Positions 35,273-44,774 of a stretch of 64,000 nt of DNA are shown here, piece after piece. The DNA comes from Sphingobacteriales bacterium 46-32 (GTDB taxonomy: Bacteria > Bacteroidota > Bacteroidia > Chitinophagales > Chitinophagaceae), in contig MKTY01000007.1 in assembly GCA_001898485.1 (NCBI GenBank), forward strand, positions 1 to 64,000. The letters are read 5' to 3'. Numbering within the stretch: position 1 is the stretch's first letter; every line of letters starts with the position of its first letter. The translations under genes were made by a program, and so were the position numbers. The notes beneath the pieces are model-generated. The model saw only the letters and a program-made list of their open reading frames with translations. It searched no databases and had not been told where the DNA came from.

Positions 35273-36935
35273 ATTTACTTCCATTGCCATCGGCGGATTG
35301 GGTACCGCGACCGGCTTCAATATTTTTTTCCAGTATTTCGATGTACTTACGCGCCTGGTCATTGGCCGGATCCACTTCCAGCAGTTTTTCAAAATAGGTA
35401 ACCGCTTCGGGATAATCCTTTTCCGTGTTGGTTTCATAACTGGCCAGGTAGGCATAAGCTTCGGTGAGCCATTTTTTATCTGATGCGCTCATGGAATCTT
35501 TATTAATCTTCTCGATCAGCTGCAGATAATGGGGTACCGCCAGCCCCTGCTCCATTGCTGTATCGATAGCGGCATTACTCCGTGCACGCCAGTAATAACC
35601 ATAACCCTGCTCGGGATATTTGCTGGTGTAAATGGAAAAAGCAGAATCGGCCTGCATAAAATCCTGTGCTTTATAAGCGGTAAGTCCCCAGTTAAACAAA
35701 GCGACATTGCTGGCGCGGGGGTCAGCCAGATAAGCTTTACCCATCCAGTTAGCTTCGGCAGCCAGGTCACTGGCCTGGTGTGCCAGACCTGCCAGGCGGC
35801 GGAAATAAACCACCATGGCACTCGAATCGGTGGTACGATCGGCGGCAGCAGCGAGGTATTTCATAGCTGAATCTGTTTGCCCGCCCTGTGCGGCATATAG
35901 CAGACCCATGGTTTCAAAATCTTTCACTACATAATTGCTGTCAACTTCGCGGGCGAAATAATTTTTCATGTAATCAAGCGCCTTGCTGCTATCCTGGCGG
36001 GCCTGGTAGGAATAGGCAACCAGTTTATACATACGCGGCTTTACATCGCTGCCTTCACTCGCTATCAGCACATCGGCTTTTTGTATGGCAGAATCATACT
36101 GATTGGTGAGATACAACAGATCTACATAATCATACTGCTGCTGCAGTGAAGCATCCGCATTGGCCAGGTATTGAAGAAAATATTCTTTAGCCCTTGCTGG
36201 ATCCTTATAGAGATAATGATTGTACAGTGCATACTGAGCCGGCGCATAACCGGCATCTGCGGCAACTGCCTGCTGAAAATAATCCAGGTAAACATCTTCA
36301 TTTTTCTGGGTTACAAAAATGCGTCCCAGTTCATGATAAGCTGCTGCTGCATTTTTATTTTTATCAATTGCTTCCCGGAAAGCCTGGAATGCTTCGGTGC
36401 CTTTATGCAGTTTTCTATAAGCCCTGCCCTGGCGTATATAGTGACCGGCATTTTTCTTATCACGCTTGACAGCTTTTTCCAGTATCTGAAGAGCATACGT
36501 TGCATCACCTGGCATCAATTCCACATGCCAGTCGGCAATTTTTCCAATAAGATCAGCATCCTTTTCGCGGGTAGAGGCCAGCGCTTTATCAAAATCAGCC
36601 TGTGCCTCGGCCAGTTTACCCTGCTTCAGCAAAACTCCTCCGCGGGCAACGAGTGCTGCCGGCTCATCTGCAATAGACGCCGGCAAAGTAGCCAGGCTCG
36701 CTACGGCTTTTGCACTATCCCCGTTAAACAGGAAGGCACGTGTCAATCCCAGCCACGCATCTGCATCACTGGCATCTTTTTTCAATATCTCCTGAAATAC
36801 GTTGACTGCACTTTGGTACCGTTCATAGGCAATCAACTCTTCTCCTTCTTTAACCGACTGAGCCATAGCCGGTGAAAGCAGGAGACTGCTACCTATCAGC
36901 GTCATTAACCTTTTTGCTTGTTTTATCATATACAT
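35271..36935 (-). CDS. Exported TPR-repeat protein
   Basis: 554-aa protein with a signal peptide (KRLMTLIGSSLLLSPAMAQ) and about a dozen tetratricopeptide-like helix pairs, such as YERYQSAVNVFQEILKKDAS and YPEAVTYFEKLLEVDPAN. TPR arrays act as protein-binding scaffolds; this one would sit in the periplasm. ATG at 36935 (MYMIKQ) is chosen (36929 is also possible) because a longer frame to 37037 would overlap the upstream universal stress gene. It starts 23 bases after that gene and is likely co-transcribed. Confidence 0.83.
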   Translation of the reverse strand: MYMIKQAKRLMTLIGSSLLLSPAMAQSVKEGEELIAYERYQSAVNVFQEILKKDASDADAWLGLTRAFLFNGDSAKAVASLATLPASIADEPAALVARGGVLLKQGKLAEAQADFDKALASTREKDADLIGKIADWHVELMPGDATYALQILEKAVKRDKKNAGHYIRQGRAYRKLHKGTEAFQAFREAIDKNKNAAAAYHELGRIFVTQKNEDVYLDYFQQAVAADAGYAPAQYALYNHYLYKDPARAKEYFLQYLANADASLQQQYDYVDLLYLTNQYDSAIQKADVLIASEGSDVKPRMYKLVAYSYQARQDSSKALDYMKNYFAREVDSNYVVKDFETMGLLYAAQGGQTDSAMKYLAAAADRTTDSSAMVVYFRRLAGLAHQASDLAAEANWMGKAYLADPRASNVALFNWGLTAYKAQDFMQADSAFSIYTSKYPEQGYGYYWRARSNAAIDTAMEQGLAVPHYLQLIEKINKDSMSASDKKWLTEAYAYLASYETNTEKDYPEAVTYFEKLLEVDPANDQARKYIEILEKNIEAGRGTQSADGNGSK

Positions 36936-36957
36936 CTGTTGTTTTGGATAAAAAATA

Positions 36958-37818
36958 TCAGGCCGGATCAAGGGCCAGCACCTGCGTACGCGAACTGGCC
37001 GGCAACAGATCTGATATCTGTTGTTTTGTCCAGCCACTCACCGTTGTTTCCGTTCCTGAGTTTACAATAAGCATATCTGCTCCCACTTTATTACAATATT
37101 TGAGCAGCGTTCGGGCTTTATTATTTCCCTGCAGCACTTCATACGCTACGGGATAAGGCCAGTGGGTTTTCAGTAGTCTGAAAGCATTGAAAAGTGATTG
37201 CCGGCCGGGGCCATCATCACGATCTGTTTCTTCTACAGACACCAGTCTCACCTGCATTTTTGATTTGCGCCGCAAAGCCTCGAGCATAGCAAGTTTACGT
37301 GCAGAAGAATGGGCACCGATACAAACAACGACTGTACGTATTTCATTATTCAATGACCCCGGCTTGGCTGTCAGCACAGCCACTCCAGAAGCTGCGGCAA
37401 CGCGTGCAGGGATCACAGTATGCAGAAAAGGGAAAATGCGGGTTCCGCCTTTTTTACCAATTATAATCAGGTCGGCTTCACGTGTCATGGCACAACGCAC
37501 AATCGACTCCTGCACCGGCTCACCGAAAATAAGTTCCGTACGCACACTCAGTGCCGGATGCTGCTCCTCTATCGCAAGCTTCAATACCTGCAGTTTATCT
37601 ACCAGCACCTGCCTGTCGGCATTAACCTGCTGACGCGAATAACCTTTTACATAGCAATGGATACTCTGCACCATACCGGGCAGCAGGATACGCTGCACAT
37701 GCAGTAATGTAATGCGGCAACTGCTCAACTGCACGAGGTCAACAGCGCGGGCAATTGCCACTTCAGTATTTACGCTGAAATCGACTGGTATCAAAATATG
37801 ACTAAAGCCAGTGGCCAT
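36958..37818 (-). CDS. Universal stress protein, two-domain
   Basis: 286-aa cytoplasmic protein with two UspA-type domains. The first starts ILIPVDFSVNTEVAIARAVDL and has DLIIIGKKGGTRIFPFLHTVIPARVA, close to the nucleotide-binding loop. The second (from about 160) starts TVVVCIG and lacks a clear ATP-binding loop. Such proteins help survival under starvation or oxidative stress. It is the first gene in a minus-strand pair with the TPR protein and is divergent from the response regulator gene, 120-140 bases away. Confidence 0.85.
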   Translation of the reverse strand: MATGFSHILIPVDFSVNTEVAIARAVDLVQLSSCRITLLHVQRILLPGMVQSIHCYVKGYSRQQVNADRQVLVDKLQVLKLAIEEQHPALSVRTELIFGEPVQESIVRCAMTREADLIIIGKKGGTRIFPFLHTVIPARVAAASGVAVLTAKPGSLNNEIRTVVVCIGAHSSARKLAMLEALRRKSKMQVRLVSVEETDRDDGPGRQSLFNAFRLLKTHWPYPVAYEVLQGNNKARTLLKYCNKVGADMLIVNSGTETTVSGWTKQQISDLLPASSRTQVLALDPA

Positions 37819-37962
37819 GTGCTAAAAATGACTCCTCTCTCTTAAACATCCATTAATCATGAATTAAAAAAATATTAGAATCCTGGAACTACCTGCATTT
37901 TCAACCGGCCAGAATAATCGTACCTTGCCACTTAGCATTACTTGTTCACCAAAATGGCACAC

Positions 37963-38655
37963 ATGGATCCAATCCGGATATTACTGGTAGAAGATGAAGC
38001 ACGTATAGCCGATACGTTGCGTCAGGGACTTACTGAAAATGGTTACGATGTGGAAGTGGCATATGATGGCCAGATCGGATATCGTTTATTTCAAAATGGC
38101 GATTTCGGACTGGTGGTACTGGATATCAATCTGCCTGGCATCAATGGATATGAGCTCTGCAAACTGGTACGGGCGGCCAATGCCCGGATACCCGTGATCA
38201 TGCTCACCGCACTCAGTACACTTGACGATAAAATTGAAGGCTACGATGCCGGCGCCGACGACTATATCATCAAACCCTTCGAGTTTCGCGAATTGCTGAT
38301 GAAGATCCGGGTACTGCTGCGCAGAAGTAGTGACCCCAATACGCCGGTAGGCAACCTGCTTCGGGCAGGCGACCTGGTTATGAACCTCGACAACAAGGAG
38401 GTAAAACGTAATGACATACTGATCAATCTGACTGCCAAGGAATTTCAATTGCTCGAATACCTGCTGCGCAACAAAAACCGGGTGGTATCGCGGGCCGATA
38501 TTGCCGTCAATGTTTGGGACATCGATTTCGATACCAATACCAATATCATTGATGTATACATCAACTATGTGCGAAATAAAGTAGATAAGCCCTTTGCCGA
38601 TAAACTTATTCATACACAGGTAGGCATGGGCTATATGCTGAAAGAAAATAGCTAG
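37963..38655 (+). CDS. OmpR-family response regulator
   Basis: About 230-aa DNA-binding regulator. The receiver domain (residues 1-120) has LLVEDEARIADTL, the phosphoacceptor aspartate in LVVLDINLPG (Asp54 from this start), the conserved threonine/lysine in MLTALSTLDD and IIKPFEFREL. The C-terminal winged helix (from about 130) has the typical LTAKEFQLLEYLLRN and VDVYINYVRNKVDKPF-like features. ATG at 37954 (MAHMDPIRI) is an alternative start. The sensor kinase gene begins two bases after its stop, so the two are a two-component system. Confidence 0.92.
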   Translation: MDPIRILLVEDEARIADTLRQGLTENGYDVEVAYDGQIGYRLFQNGDFGLVVLDINLPGINGYELCKLVRAANARIPVIMLTALSTLDDKIEGYDAGADDYIIKPFEFRELLMKIRVLLRRSSDPNTPVGNLLRAGDLVMNLDNKEVKRNDILINLTAKEFQLLEYLLRNKNRVVSRADIAVNVWDIDFDTNTNIIDVYINYVRNKVDKPFADKLIHTQVGMGYMLKENS

Positions 38656-38657
38656 TC

Positions 38658-40040
38658 ATGCCCATTCGTTTCCGCATTACGCTCCTGTTTACTGCTGCCG
38701 TATTTGTCATTCTCGGCATCGTGTGCCTGGGCATTTATTATTTTTCTGCCAGTAACCGCGAGGCCGGAATCCGCAAACGCCTTACTAACCGGGCCACCAC
38801 TATTTCGCGGCTGCTGGCGCAGTCCGAAATATTTGACCGCGACCTGATTCGCCGTATAGACTCCTCTACATCACTCACGCTTCAAAACAAAACGGTACAG
38901 GCTTACAACAGCCATGGCCGTAAAATCTATTCGTACAGCGACCTGCCGCATGATACGATTCATGTCAGCAACGAGGTACAGGCGCAGGCAAGGCAAAAGG
39001 GATCGTTGTTTTACAAAGAAAAGGGCAAGGAAGTCGTAGCCTTTGCCAACAGCAAGTATCCCGAAGGACCCGTAGTGGTCTGTGGCGCAGTAGATGCGGA
39101 AGGGCTCAACAACCTGGCCCGGCTTCGCAGCATCCTGCTAACCAGTTTTATCTGCGGCACTCTTATTTCACTGATGGTAGGCTGGATATTTTCCCGCCGT
39201 CTGCTGCGACCCATTCGTCAGATCACCGCTGATGTAACTGATATCTCCGCTTACAATCTCGACCGGCGTATACAGACCGGACACAATAGAGATGAATGGT
39301 ATCAGCTGTCTGCCACCCTCAACGAATTGCTCGACCGGCTCAAGGAAAGTTTTGAACTGCAACGCCGGTTTATCTCCAATGCCTCGCATGAGCTGTCTAC
39401 TCCCCTTACACTTATCTCCAGCCAGCTGGAAGTATCCCTGCAGCGCAACCGTACCGACGAGGAATACCGGAAGATCATGTATACCGTTTTGCAGGATGTG
39501 CATCACATGAACAATCTGGTACAAACACTTTTGCAGTTTGCTACAGCGGCTGGCAATCCCGGCGGACTCAATATTGACCTGGTACGAATCGATGAGGTAC
39601 TGATGCAACTGCCCGGTGAAATTCATAAACAGGATAATCAGTTTCATATCAGCCTGCAGTTTGGTCCTCTTCCCGAAGAAGAAGACCGCCTGCTGGTGCT
39701 GGGTAACCAGGAACTGCTCTTTACCGCCATCCGCAATATTGCCACCAATGGCTGCAAATACTCCAACGATAACCGTGCGGATGTAAGCCTGGAGGTAACC
39801 GACAAATGGTTTATTATCCGCATCAGCGATAAAGGCGTGGGTATGGATGAAAAAGAGCTGAGCAATATTTTTCAGCCGTTTTATCGTATCAATGATGCGC
39901 ATGAAGCAAAAGGCTTTGGACTGGGACTTTCGCTGGCCCATCGCATTATTAAATTACATAAAGGCAATATCAGCGTCGTATCTGCTCCCGGTACAGGATC
40001 TACATTTACCATAGAATTACCCGTTGCCCGCCCGCTCTAA
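38658..40040 (+). CDS. Membrane sensor histidine kinase
   Basis: 460-aa partner of the response regulator encoded directly upstream. Two membrane helices (residues about 7-28 and 160-182) enclose a short periplasmic sensor. A HAMP domain follows, then the phosphoacceptor in FISNASHELSTPLTLI (His244), and the ATP-binding domain with NQELLFTAIRNIATNGCKYS (N-box), ISDKGVGMDE (G1) and GFGLGLSLAHRI (G2). The signal sensed is unknown; the adjacent MscS channel, universal stress and osmolyte genes hint at envelope or osmotic stress, but that is inference. Confidence 0.92.
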   Translation: MPIRFRITLLFTAAVFVILGIVCLGIYYFSASNREAGIRKRLTNRATTISRLLAQSEIFDRDLIRRIDSSTSLTLQNKTVQAYNSHGRKIYSYSDLPHDTIHVSNEVQAQARQKGSLFYKEKGKEVVAFANSKYPEGPVVVCGAVDAEGLNNLARLRSILLTSFICGTLISLMVGWIFSRRLLRPIRQITADVTDISAYNLDRRIQTGHNRDEWYQLSATLNELLDRLKESFELQRRFISNASHELSTPLTLISSQLEVSLQRNRTDEEYRKIMYTVLQDVHHMNNLVQTLLQFATAAGNPGGLNIDLVRIDEVLMQLPGEIHKQDNQFHISLQFGPLPEEEDRLLVLGNQELLFTAIRNIATNGCKYSNDNRADVSLEVTDKWFIIRISDKGVGMDEKELSNIFQPFYRINDAHEAKGFGLGLSLAHRIIKLHKGNISVVSAPGTGSTFTIELPVARPL

Positions 40041-40129
40041 GGTTATTTTAATAAGAGCTTAAGGTCTCCATAATATCCTGCACGGAAATTTGCAGCGTCA
40101 ACTATCGCGCTTAACCTAAACAAAATCCT

Positions 40130-41206
40130 ATGGAACGATACTGGGATACGCTCTTCTGGGGTAATACGCTTCGCGACTGGACAATCACGCTGGCAATCGT
40201 AACGGGTGGCTTTTTGTTATTAAGAATCATTCGTCTCATCGTATTAAAACGATTGCAGGCCTGGAGCAGCCGTACGGCAACCGGTTTCGACGATTTCCTC
40301 ATCCGTCTCTTTAAACGATCAGTAATGCCTCTGCTTTATCTGGGCGTGTTTAATGCCGGCATTGGATATCTGAATCTACCCACCCGGGCTACACAGATTA
40401 TACAGACTGCCTCACTGGTAGTAGTCGTATTCTTTGTCATACGTATGGTGAGCGATCTGCTTGGGTATGCATTTCAGCGTTTTGCCGGCAACGCTTCGCA
40501 CGATCCGGCACAGGCCAAACAGGCACGCGGCATCCTGCTGATCATAAAAGTAGTACTCTGGGTCATCGGGTTTATTTTCCTGATAGATAATCTTGGCTAC
40601 GATATCACCACCATTGTCACCGGCCTCGGCATCGGAGGTATTGCGATTGCACTGGCGGCTCAAACCATCCTGGGCGATCTCTTCAGCTACCTTGTTATCT
40701 TTTTTGACAAACCCTTTGAAACAGGTGATTTTGTAATTACCGGCAGCCACTCCGGAATTGTAGAATATATCGGCATCAAAACAACCCGCCTGCGTACGCT
40801 GAGCGGCGAGCAACTAATCGTTTCCAATACCGATCTCACCAACTCCCGGGTTCAGAATTTCAAACGGATGGAGCGGCGCCGTGTACTTTTTCCGATCCGT
40901 GTCACTTACACTACCGGAGCAGCTCAACTGCGTCGTATACCCGGCATGGTAAAAGATATCGTAACGGCGATACCCGAAACCCAGTTTGACCGCACTCACC
41001 TGGCCGTACTGGCCGAGTCGTGCATCCAGTTCGAAATCGTGTACTATGTGCTGAGTGCCGATTATGTCAAATTCATGAACATCCAGGAGGCTGTATGCCT
41101 GGGCATTTATGAAGCCTTTGAGCGCGAAGGCATCGAGTTTGCCTTTCCCACCCAGAAATTGCTGTGGGAAAACACCGCCGCTTCACAGCCGGTGCATCCT
41201 TCTTAA
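40130..41206 (+). CDS. MscS-family mechanosensitive channel
   Basis: 358-aa inner-membrane protein. Four or five hydrophobic helices fill residues 15-185; the pore helix and MscS beta domain are marked by TIVTGLGIGGIAIALAAQTILGDLFSYLVIFFDKPFETGDFV and LIVSNTDLTNSRVQNFKRME. Such channels open under membrane tension and release solutes during osmotic downshock. It follows the kinase gene by 90 bases. A hairpin and T-run at 41244 come after the stop. Confidence 0.92.
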   Translation: MERYWDTLFWGNTLRDWTITLAIVTGGFLLLRIIRLIVLKRLQAWSSRTATGFDDFLIRLFKRSVMPLLYLGVFNAGIGYLNLPTRATQIIQTASLVVVVFFVIRMVSDLLGYAFQRFAGNASHDPAQAKQARGILLIIKVVLWVIGFIFLIDNLGYDITTIVTGLGIGGIAIALAAQTILGDLFSYLVIFFDKPFETGDFVITGSHSGIVEYIGIKTTRLRTLSGEQLIVSNTDLTNSRVQNFKRMERRRVLFPIRVTYTTGAAQLRRIPGMVKDIVTAIPETQFDRTHLAVLAESCIQFEIVYYVLSADYVKFMNIQEAVCLGIYEAFEREGIEFAFPTQKLLWENTAASQPVHPS

Positions 41207-41235
41207 AAAACAGGCGGTCTGTTTCACAAAAACAT

Positions 41236-41269
41236 TATTTTTGCAGCCCCGGTTTCATCCGGGGCTTTT
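41236..41269 (+). promoter_or_regulatory. tRNA promoter element plus hairpin
   Basis: TATTTTTG (TAnnTTTG) at 41236-41243, immediately followed by a GCCCCGG/CCGGGGC hairpin with a T-run (41245-41270). The hairpin can act as the MscS terminator, and the -7 element would start the tRNA transcript within the hairpin's 5' arm. Confidence 0.5.
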
Positions 41270-41271
41270 TT

Positions 41272-41344
<73 letters not shown>

Positions 41345-41347
41345 CTG

Positions 41348-41380
41348 AGGGCACAATGTTCTTTCATTGTGCCCTTCTTA
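41348..41380 (+). terminator. tRNA terminator
   Basis: 11-bp perfect stem (AGGGCACAATG at 41348-41358, complement at 41365-41375), a 6-base loop and a T-rich tail. Confidence 0.85.
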
Positions 41381-41501
41381 TTTTGTACCACACCCTTCTT
41401 TTCATCCGGAAGCCATAACAGCTGTGCATCATTGCGCACGGATTCCGGAGTCAGCGGTTTACTGATAAAACAGTAACTTGAATTCCCACATTACAGGCTA
41501 T

Positions 41502-44231
41502 ATGAAAAAAATATATTTTCTCTTCCTCCACATCTTTACCTGCGTTTCTTTCGCCCTGGCACAAGTGCAGGTACAAAATCTAAGTACCGAAAACCGGAGC
41601 AATCCGATTGGCCTCGATGTGCCCAAACCTCATTTTAGCTGGCAACTTGTTTCCGCCAAACGTAATGTGCTGCAAACCGCCTATGAAATAAGAGTTGCAA
41701 CTGATTCCAGAGAACTTATCCGTGGTAAAAAAACATGGAGCACCGGCAAGGTCATTTCTGATCAGTCAATCCTGATAGCTTATAATGGAACACCTCTCCG
41801 CTCCGGCACACGCTATTACTGGCAGGTGCGGGTTTGGGACAATTCAGGCCAGGCTTCTGCCTGGAGTGAACCAGCCTTTTGGCAGATGGGGCTGCTAAAC
41901 CCGACTGACTGGAAAGCCAGCTGGATTGTACCCGGCTTTGAAGAAGACAGTCTTAGGGCCTCTCCCCTGTTTCGTAAAGAATTCACTGGTAAAAAAAAGA
42001 TCAGAACAGCGACTGCTTATATTACTGCACACGGCCTCTACGAAGCAAGCATCAATGGGAAGAAGACCGGAGATGCCTTTCTCACACCTGGCTGGACAAG
42101 CTATAAGAAACGCCTGCAATACCAGGCGTATGATGTAACGGATCTCGTAAAAAAAGGGGACAATGCCATAGCTGTAACCCTTGCCAGCGGCTGGTATCGT
42201 GGCAACCTGGTATGGGAAGAACAAAAGAACATCTACGGTAAAGATATCGCGCTGTTATTTCAGCTGGACATTACCTATACCGACGGAACTACTGAAAGTA
42301 TCATATCTGACGAAACCTGGAAGTCTTCTACCGGAGCTATCCGCTATTCGGAGATTTATCATGGAGAAACAATAGACGCCCGGCAGGAGAAGACCGGATG
42401 GACCGCCGCCGGCTATAATGATCAGGAATGGAGTAAGGCCAAACAAGCCGATTTTCCCAAAGACATCCTGATTGCTACGCACAATGAACCCGTCAAAAAG
42501 CACGAAACCTTTAAACCCGTACGTATTTTTAAAACACCCAGCGGCGAGCAGGTGATTGATTTTGGACAAAACCTGGTCGGTTGGGTCGTACTCAAAGCAA
42601 ATGGAAAAGCGGGTGACAGCATCCTTGTTTCCCATGCAGAAGTGCTGGATAAAGCTGGAAATTTTTACACAGCAAATCTCCGGAGAGCAAAAGCACAGGA
42701 TGCCTATATTTTAAACGGAGACGGAGAAGAAACTTTTGAGCCTCATTTTACCTGGCATGGCTTCCGCTTCATTAAAGTGGAAGGATACCCCGGCGAATTA
42801 AAGCCGGAAAACTTTACAGCCGTAGCGCTGTACTCCGACATGAAGCCTACCGGCAGCTTTACCTCCTCCAATCCACTCATCAACCAGCTGCAGCATAATA
42901 TTGAATGGGGCTTAAAAGGTAATTTTCTCGACGTTCCGACCGATTGCCCGCAAAGAGATGAACGCCTGGGATGGACTGGCGATGCACAGGTATTTTTCCG
43001 TACAGCTTCCTTTTTAATGGACGTTGACAATTTTTTCAACAAATGGATGAAAGATCTGGCCGCAGATCAGTTCTCCAATGGCAGTGTACCTCATATAATC
43101 CCGAATGTGCTGGGCAACGACGGTGGCAGTGCCGGCTGGGCCGATGCATCTACGATCATACCCTGGAATATGTACCTGGCCTATGGAGATAAAAGAATAC
43201 TGGAAAACCAATACCCCTCTATGAAGGCGTGGGTAGACTTCATGACCAGCCAAAGCACCAATTATCTCTGGAATAAAGGAGGTCACTTCGGCGACTGGTT
43301 GTTTTACAGCATCACCGATGATGTGGATGGCAGATCAGCCATTACCGACAAATACCTGATTGCGCAATGCTTTTATAGCTACTCTGCTCAATTGCTGATC
43401 AGGGCAGCCAGTGTACTGGGTAAATCTGACGATGTTGTTACCTACTCCAATCTTCTGATTAAGATCAAAGATGCTTTTATAAATGAATACACCACAGCAA
43501 ACGGAGCTACCGTAAGTAATACACAAACTTCGTATGTACTGGCCCTGCATTTTGATATGTTGCCTGAAGCCTTGCGGCAACAGGCGGCAGACAGGCTGGT
43601 GAAAAATATCAACCAATACGGCACACACCTGACGACCGGCTTTCTGGGCACCCCCTATCTCTGCCATGTGCTCAGTCGTTTCGGACACACAGATGTGGCC
43701 TATAACCTTCTCTTACAGGAAAGCTACCCCTCCTGGTTATACCCGGTAAAAATGGGCGCTACTACCATCTGGGAGCGCTGGGATGGCATGAAGCCAGATA
43801 GCAGTTTCCAAAATGCAGGCATGAATTCGTTCAATCACTATGCCTATGGCGCCATTGGCGACTGGATGTACCGGGTAATAGCGGGGCTTGATACCGAAGA
43901 AGAAAGCGTTGGATACAAAAAAAGCACCATTAAGCCACATATCGGCAAAGGACTTACCCAGGCAGCAGCCAGCTATCTTACGCGTTACGGAAAATTGTCT
44001 GCCAGTTGGAAAATTGATAGCAATAAATTACTGCTGGATATAGAAATCCCTGTCAATACAACAGCTACTGTTTATATACCGGCTACAGATGCCGGCGAAG
44101 TAACGGAGAACGGAAAGGCTTTAAGTGCATCCAAAGATATCCGGATAGCAGGCAGGGAAAAAGAATATGTGGTGCTAAAAGTAGGCTCTGGCTCGTACCA
44201 TTTCAGCGCCCCCTGGAATGCACCGAAATAA
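41502..44231 (+). CDS. Secreted alpha-L-rhamnosidase, GH78
   Basis: 909-aa exported glycoside hydrolase that removes terminal alpha-L-rhamnose from plant or microbial glycans. A signal peptide (KKIYFLFLHIFTCVSFALAQ) precedes a fibronectin-like domain (SNPIGLDVPKPHFSWQL), jelly-roll domains (ASINGKKTGDAFLTPGWTSY, VIDFGQNLVGWV), and the (alpha/alpha)6 catalytic domain with the family motif DVPTDCPQRDERLGWTGDAQ near residue 490. A C-terminal beta-sandwich ends the protein. ATG at 41502 is preferred over TTG at 41478. No SusCD pair or other polysaccharide-use genes are adjacent. Confidence 0.93.
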   Translation: MKKIYFLFLHIFTCVSFALAQVQVQNLSTENRSNPIGLDVPKPHFSWQLVSAKRNVLQTAYEIRVATDSRELIRGKKTWSTGKVISDQSILIAYNGTPLRSGTRYYWQVRVWDNSGQASAWSEPAFWQMGLLNPTDWKASWIVPGFEEDSLRASPLFRKEFTGKKKIRTATAYITAHGLYEASINGKKTGDAFLTPGWTSYKKRLQYQAYDVTDLVKKGDNAIAVTLASGWYRGNLVWEEQKNIYGKDIALLFQLDITYTDGTTESIISDETWKSSTGAIRYSEIYHGETIDARQEKTGWTAAGYNDQEWSKAKQADFPKDILIATHNEPVKKHETFKPVRIFKTPSGEQVIDFGQNLVGWVVLKANGKAGDSILVSHAEVLDKAGNFYTANLRRAKAQDAYILNGDGEETFEPHFTWHGFRFIKVEGYPGELKPENFTAVALYSDMKPTGSFTSSNPLINQLQHNIEWGLKGNFLDVPTDCPQRDERLGWTGDAQVFFRTASFLMDVDNFFNKWMKDLAADQFSNGSVPHIIPNVLGNDGGSAGWADASTIIPWNMYLAYGDKRILENQYPSMKAWVDFMTSQSTNYLWNKGGHFGDWLFYSITDDVDGRSAITDKYLIAQCFYSYSAQLLIRAASVLGKSDDVVTYSNLLIKIKDAFINEYTTANGATVSNTQTSYVLALHFDMLPEALRQQAADRLVKNINQYGTHLTTGFLGTPYLCHVLSRFGHTDVAYNLLLQESYPSWLYPVKMGATTIWERWDGMKPDSSFQNAGMNSFNHYAYGAIGDWMYRVIAGLDTEEESVGYKKSTIKPHIGKGLTQAAASYLTRYGKLSASWKIDSNKLLLDIEIPVNTTATVYIPATDAGEVTENGKALSASKDIRIAGREKEYVVLKVGSGSYHFSAPWNAPK

Positions 44232-44427
44232 ATACCGGTATAAACAACCTGGACATATTCCGATCCGAAGGAAACAATCCGATATTCATCGATACTATTT
44301 CTTTTGCAGCATCCGCCTGGGGGCGGGAAGTGCATTTCATAATGTATCACAAAAAGATTCCGGGAAACTTATTAACACCCCCGCGAGCTACCAAAGAGTT
44401 CGAACTTTGACCACAGGATCACAGAGG

Positions 44428-44466
44428 CGCCAGGTGAAGACAAATGATTTCACCAGGCGTTGTTTT
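44428..44466 (+). terminator. Terminator after rhamnosidase region
   Basis: Stem CGCCAGGTGAA (44428-44438) with TTCACCAGGCG (44449-44459), one A-A mismatch, and a T-run after it. Confidence 0.75.
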
Positions 44467-44774
44467 TTATAAGACAGAATGCACTCTCCCTCCTCACTCA
44501 CCGCTCCTTAAGCCGGAGTAACTATTTGATCGGCACACATCGCACTTAACACGAATCGTCTTGCTTGTATCCGTATGCGTTGAGAACGCCTTCTTCTCCT
44601 TTCTATAGTTGCCCGCCGGATAACGGTAATGATATAACTACTGTCCCCGACCAGCAAAATCAGGTGTTTTTCACGTTTAATGTCCGGGATTTATACTTTT
44701 TGATTTTTATTATTATCTTTTACGCCAATAGCTTCCCTTTCATGCTGCTATTGTAAAAACAACCTTATCCCGTC
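44467..44774 (+). other. Intergenic stretch before sbcD
   Basis: No gene or recognised RNA. It is AT-rich towards the 3' side. No perfect TAnnTTTG is seen close to the sbcD start, though the promoter must lie here. Confidence 0.5.

Noticed and set aside
44232-44472. Plus-strand frame after the rhamnosidase
   Set aside because: It overlaps the rhamnosidase 3' end, has no family features, and runs through the terminator at 44428.
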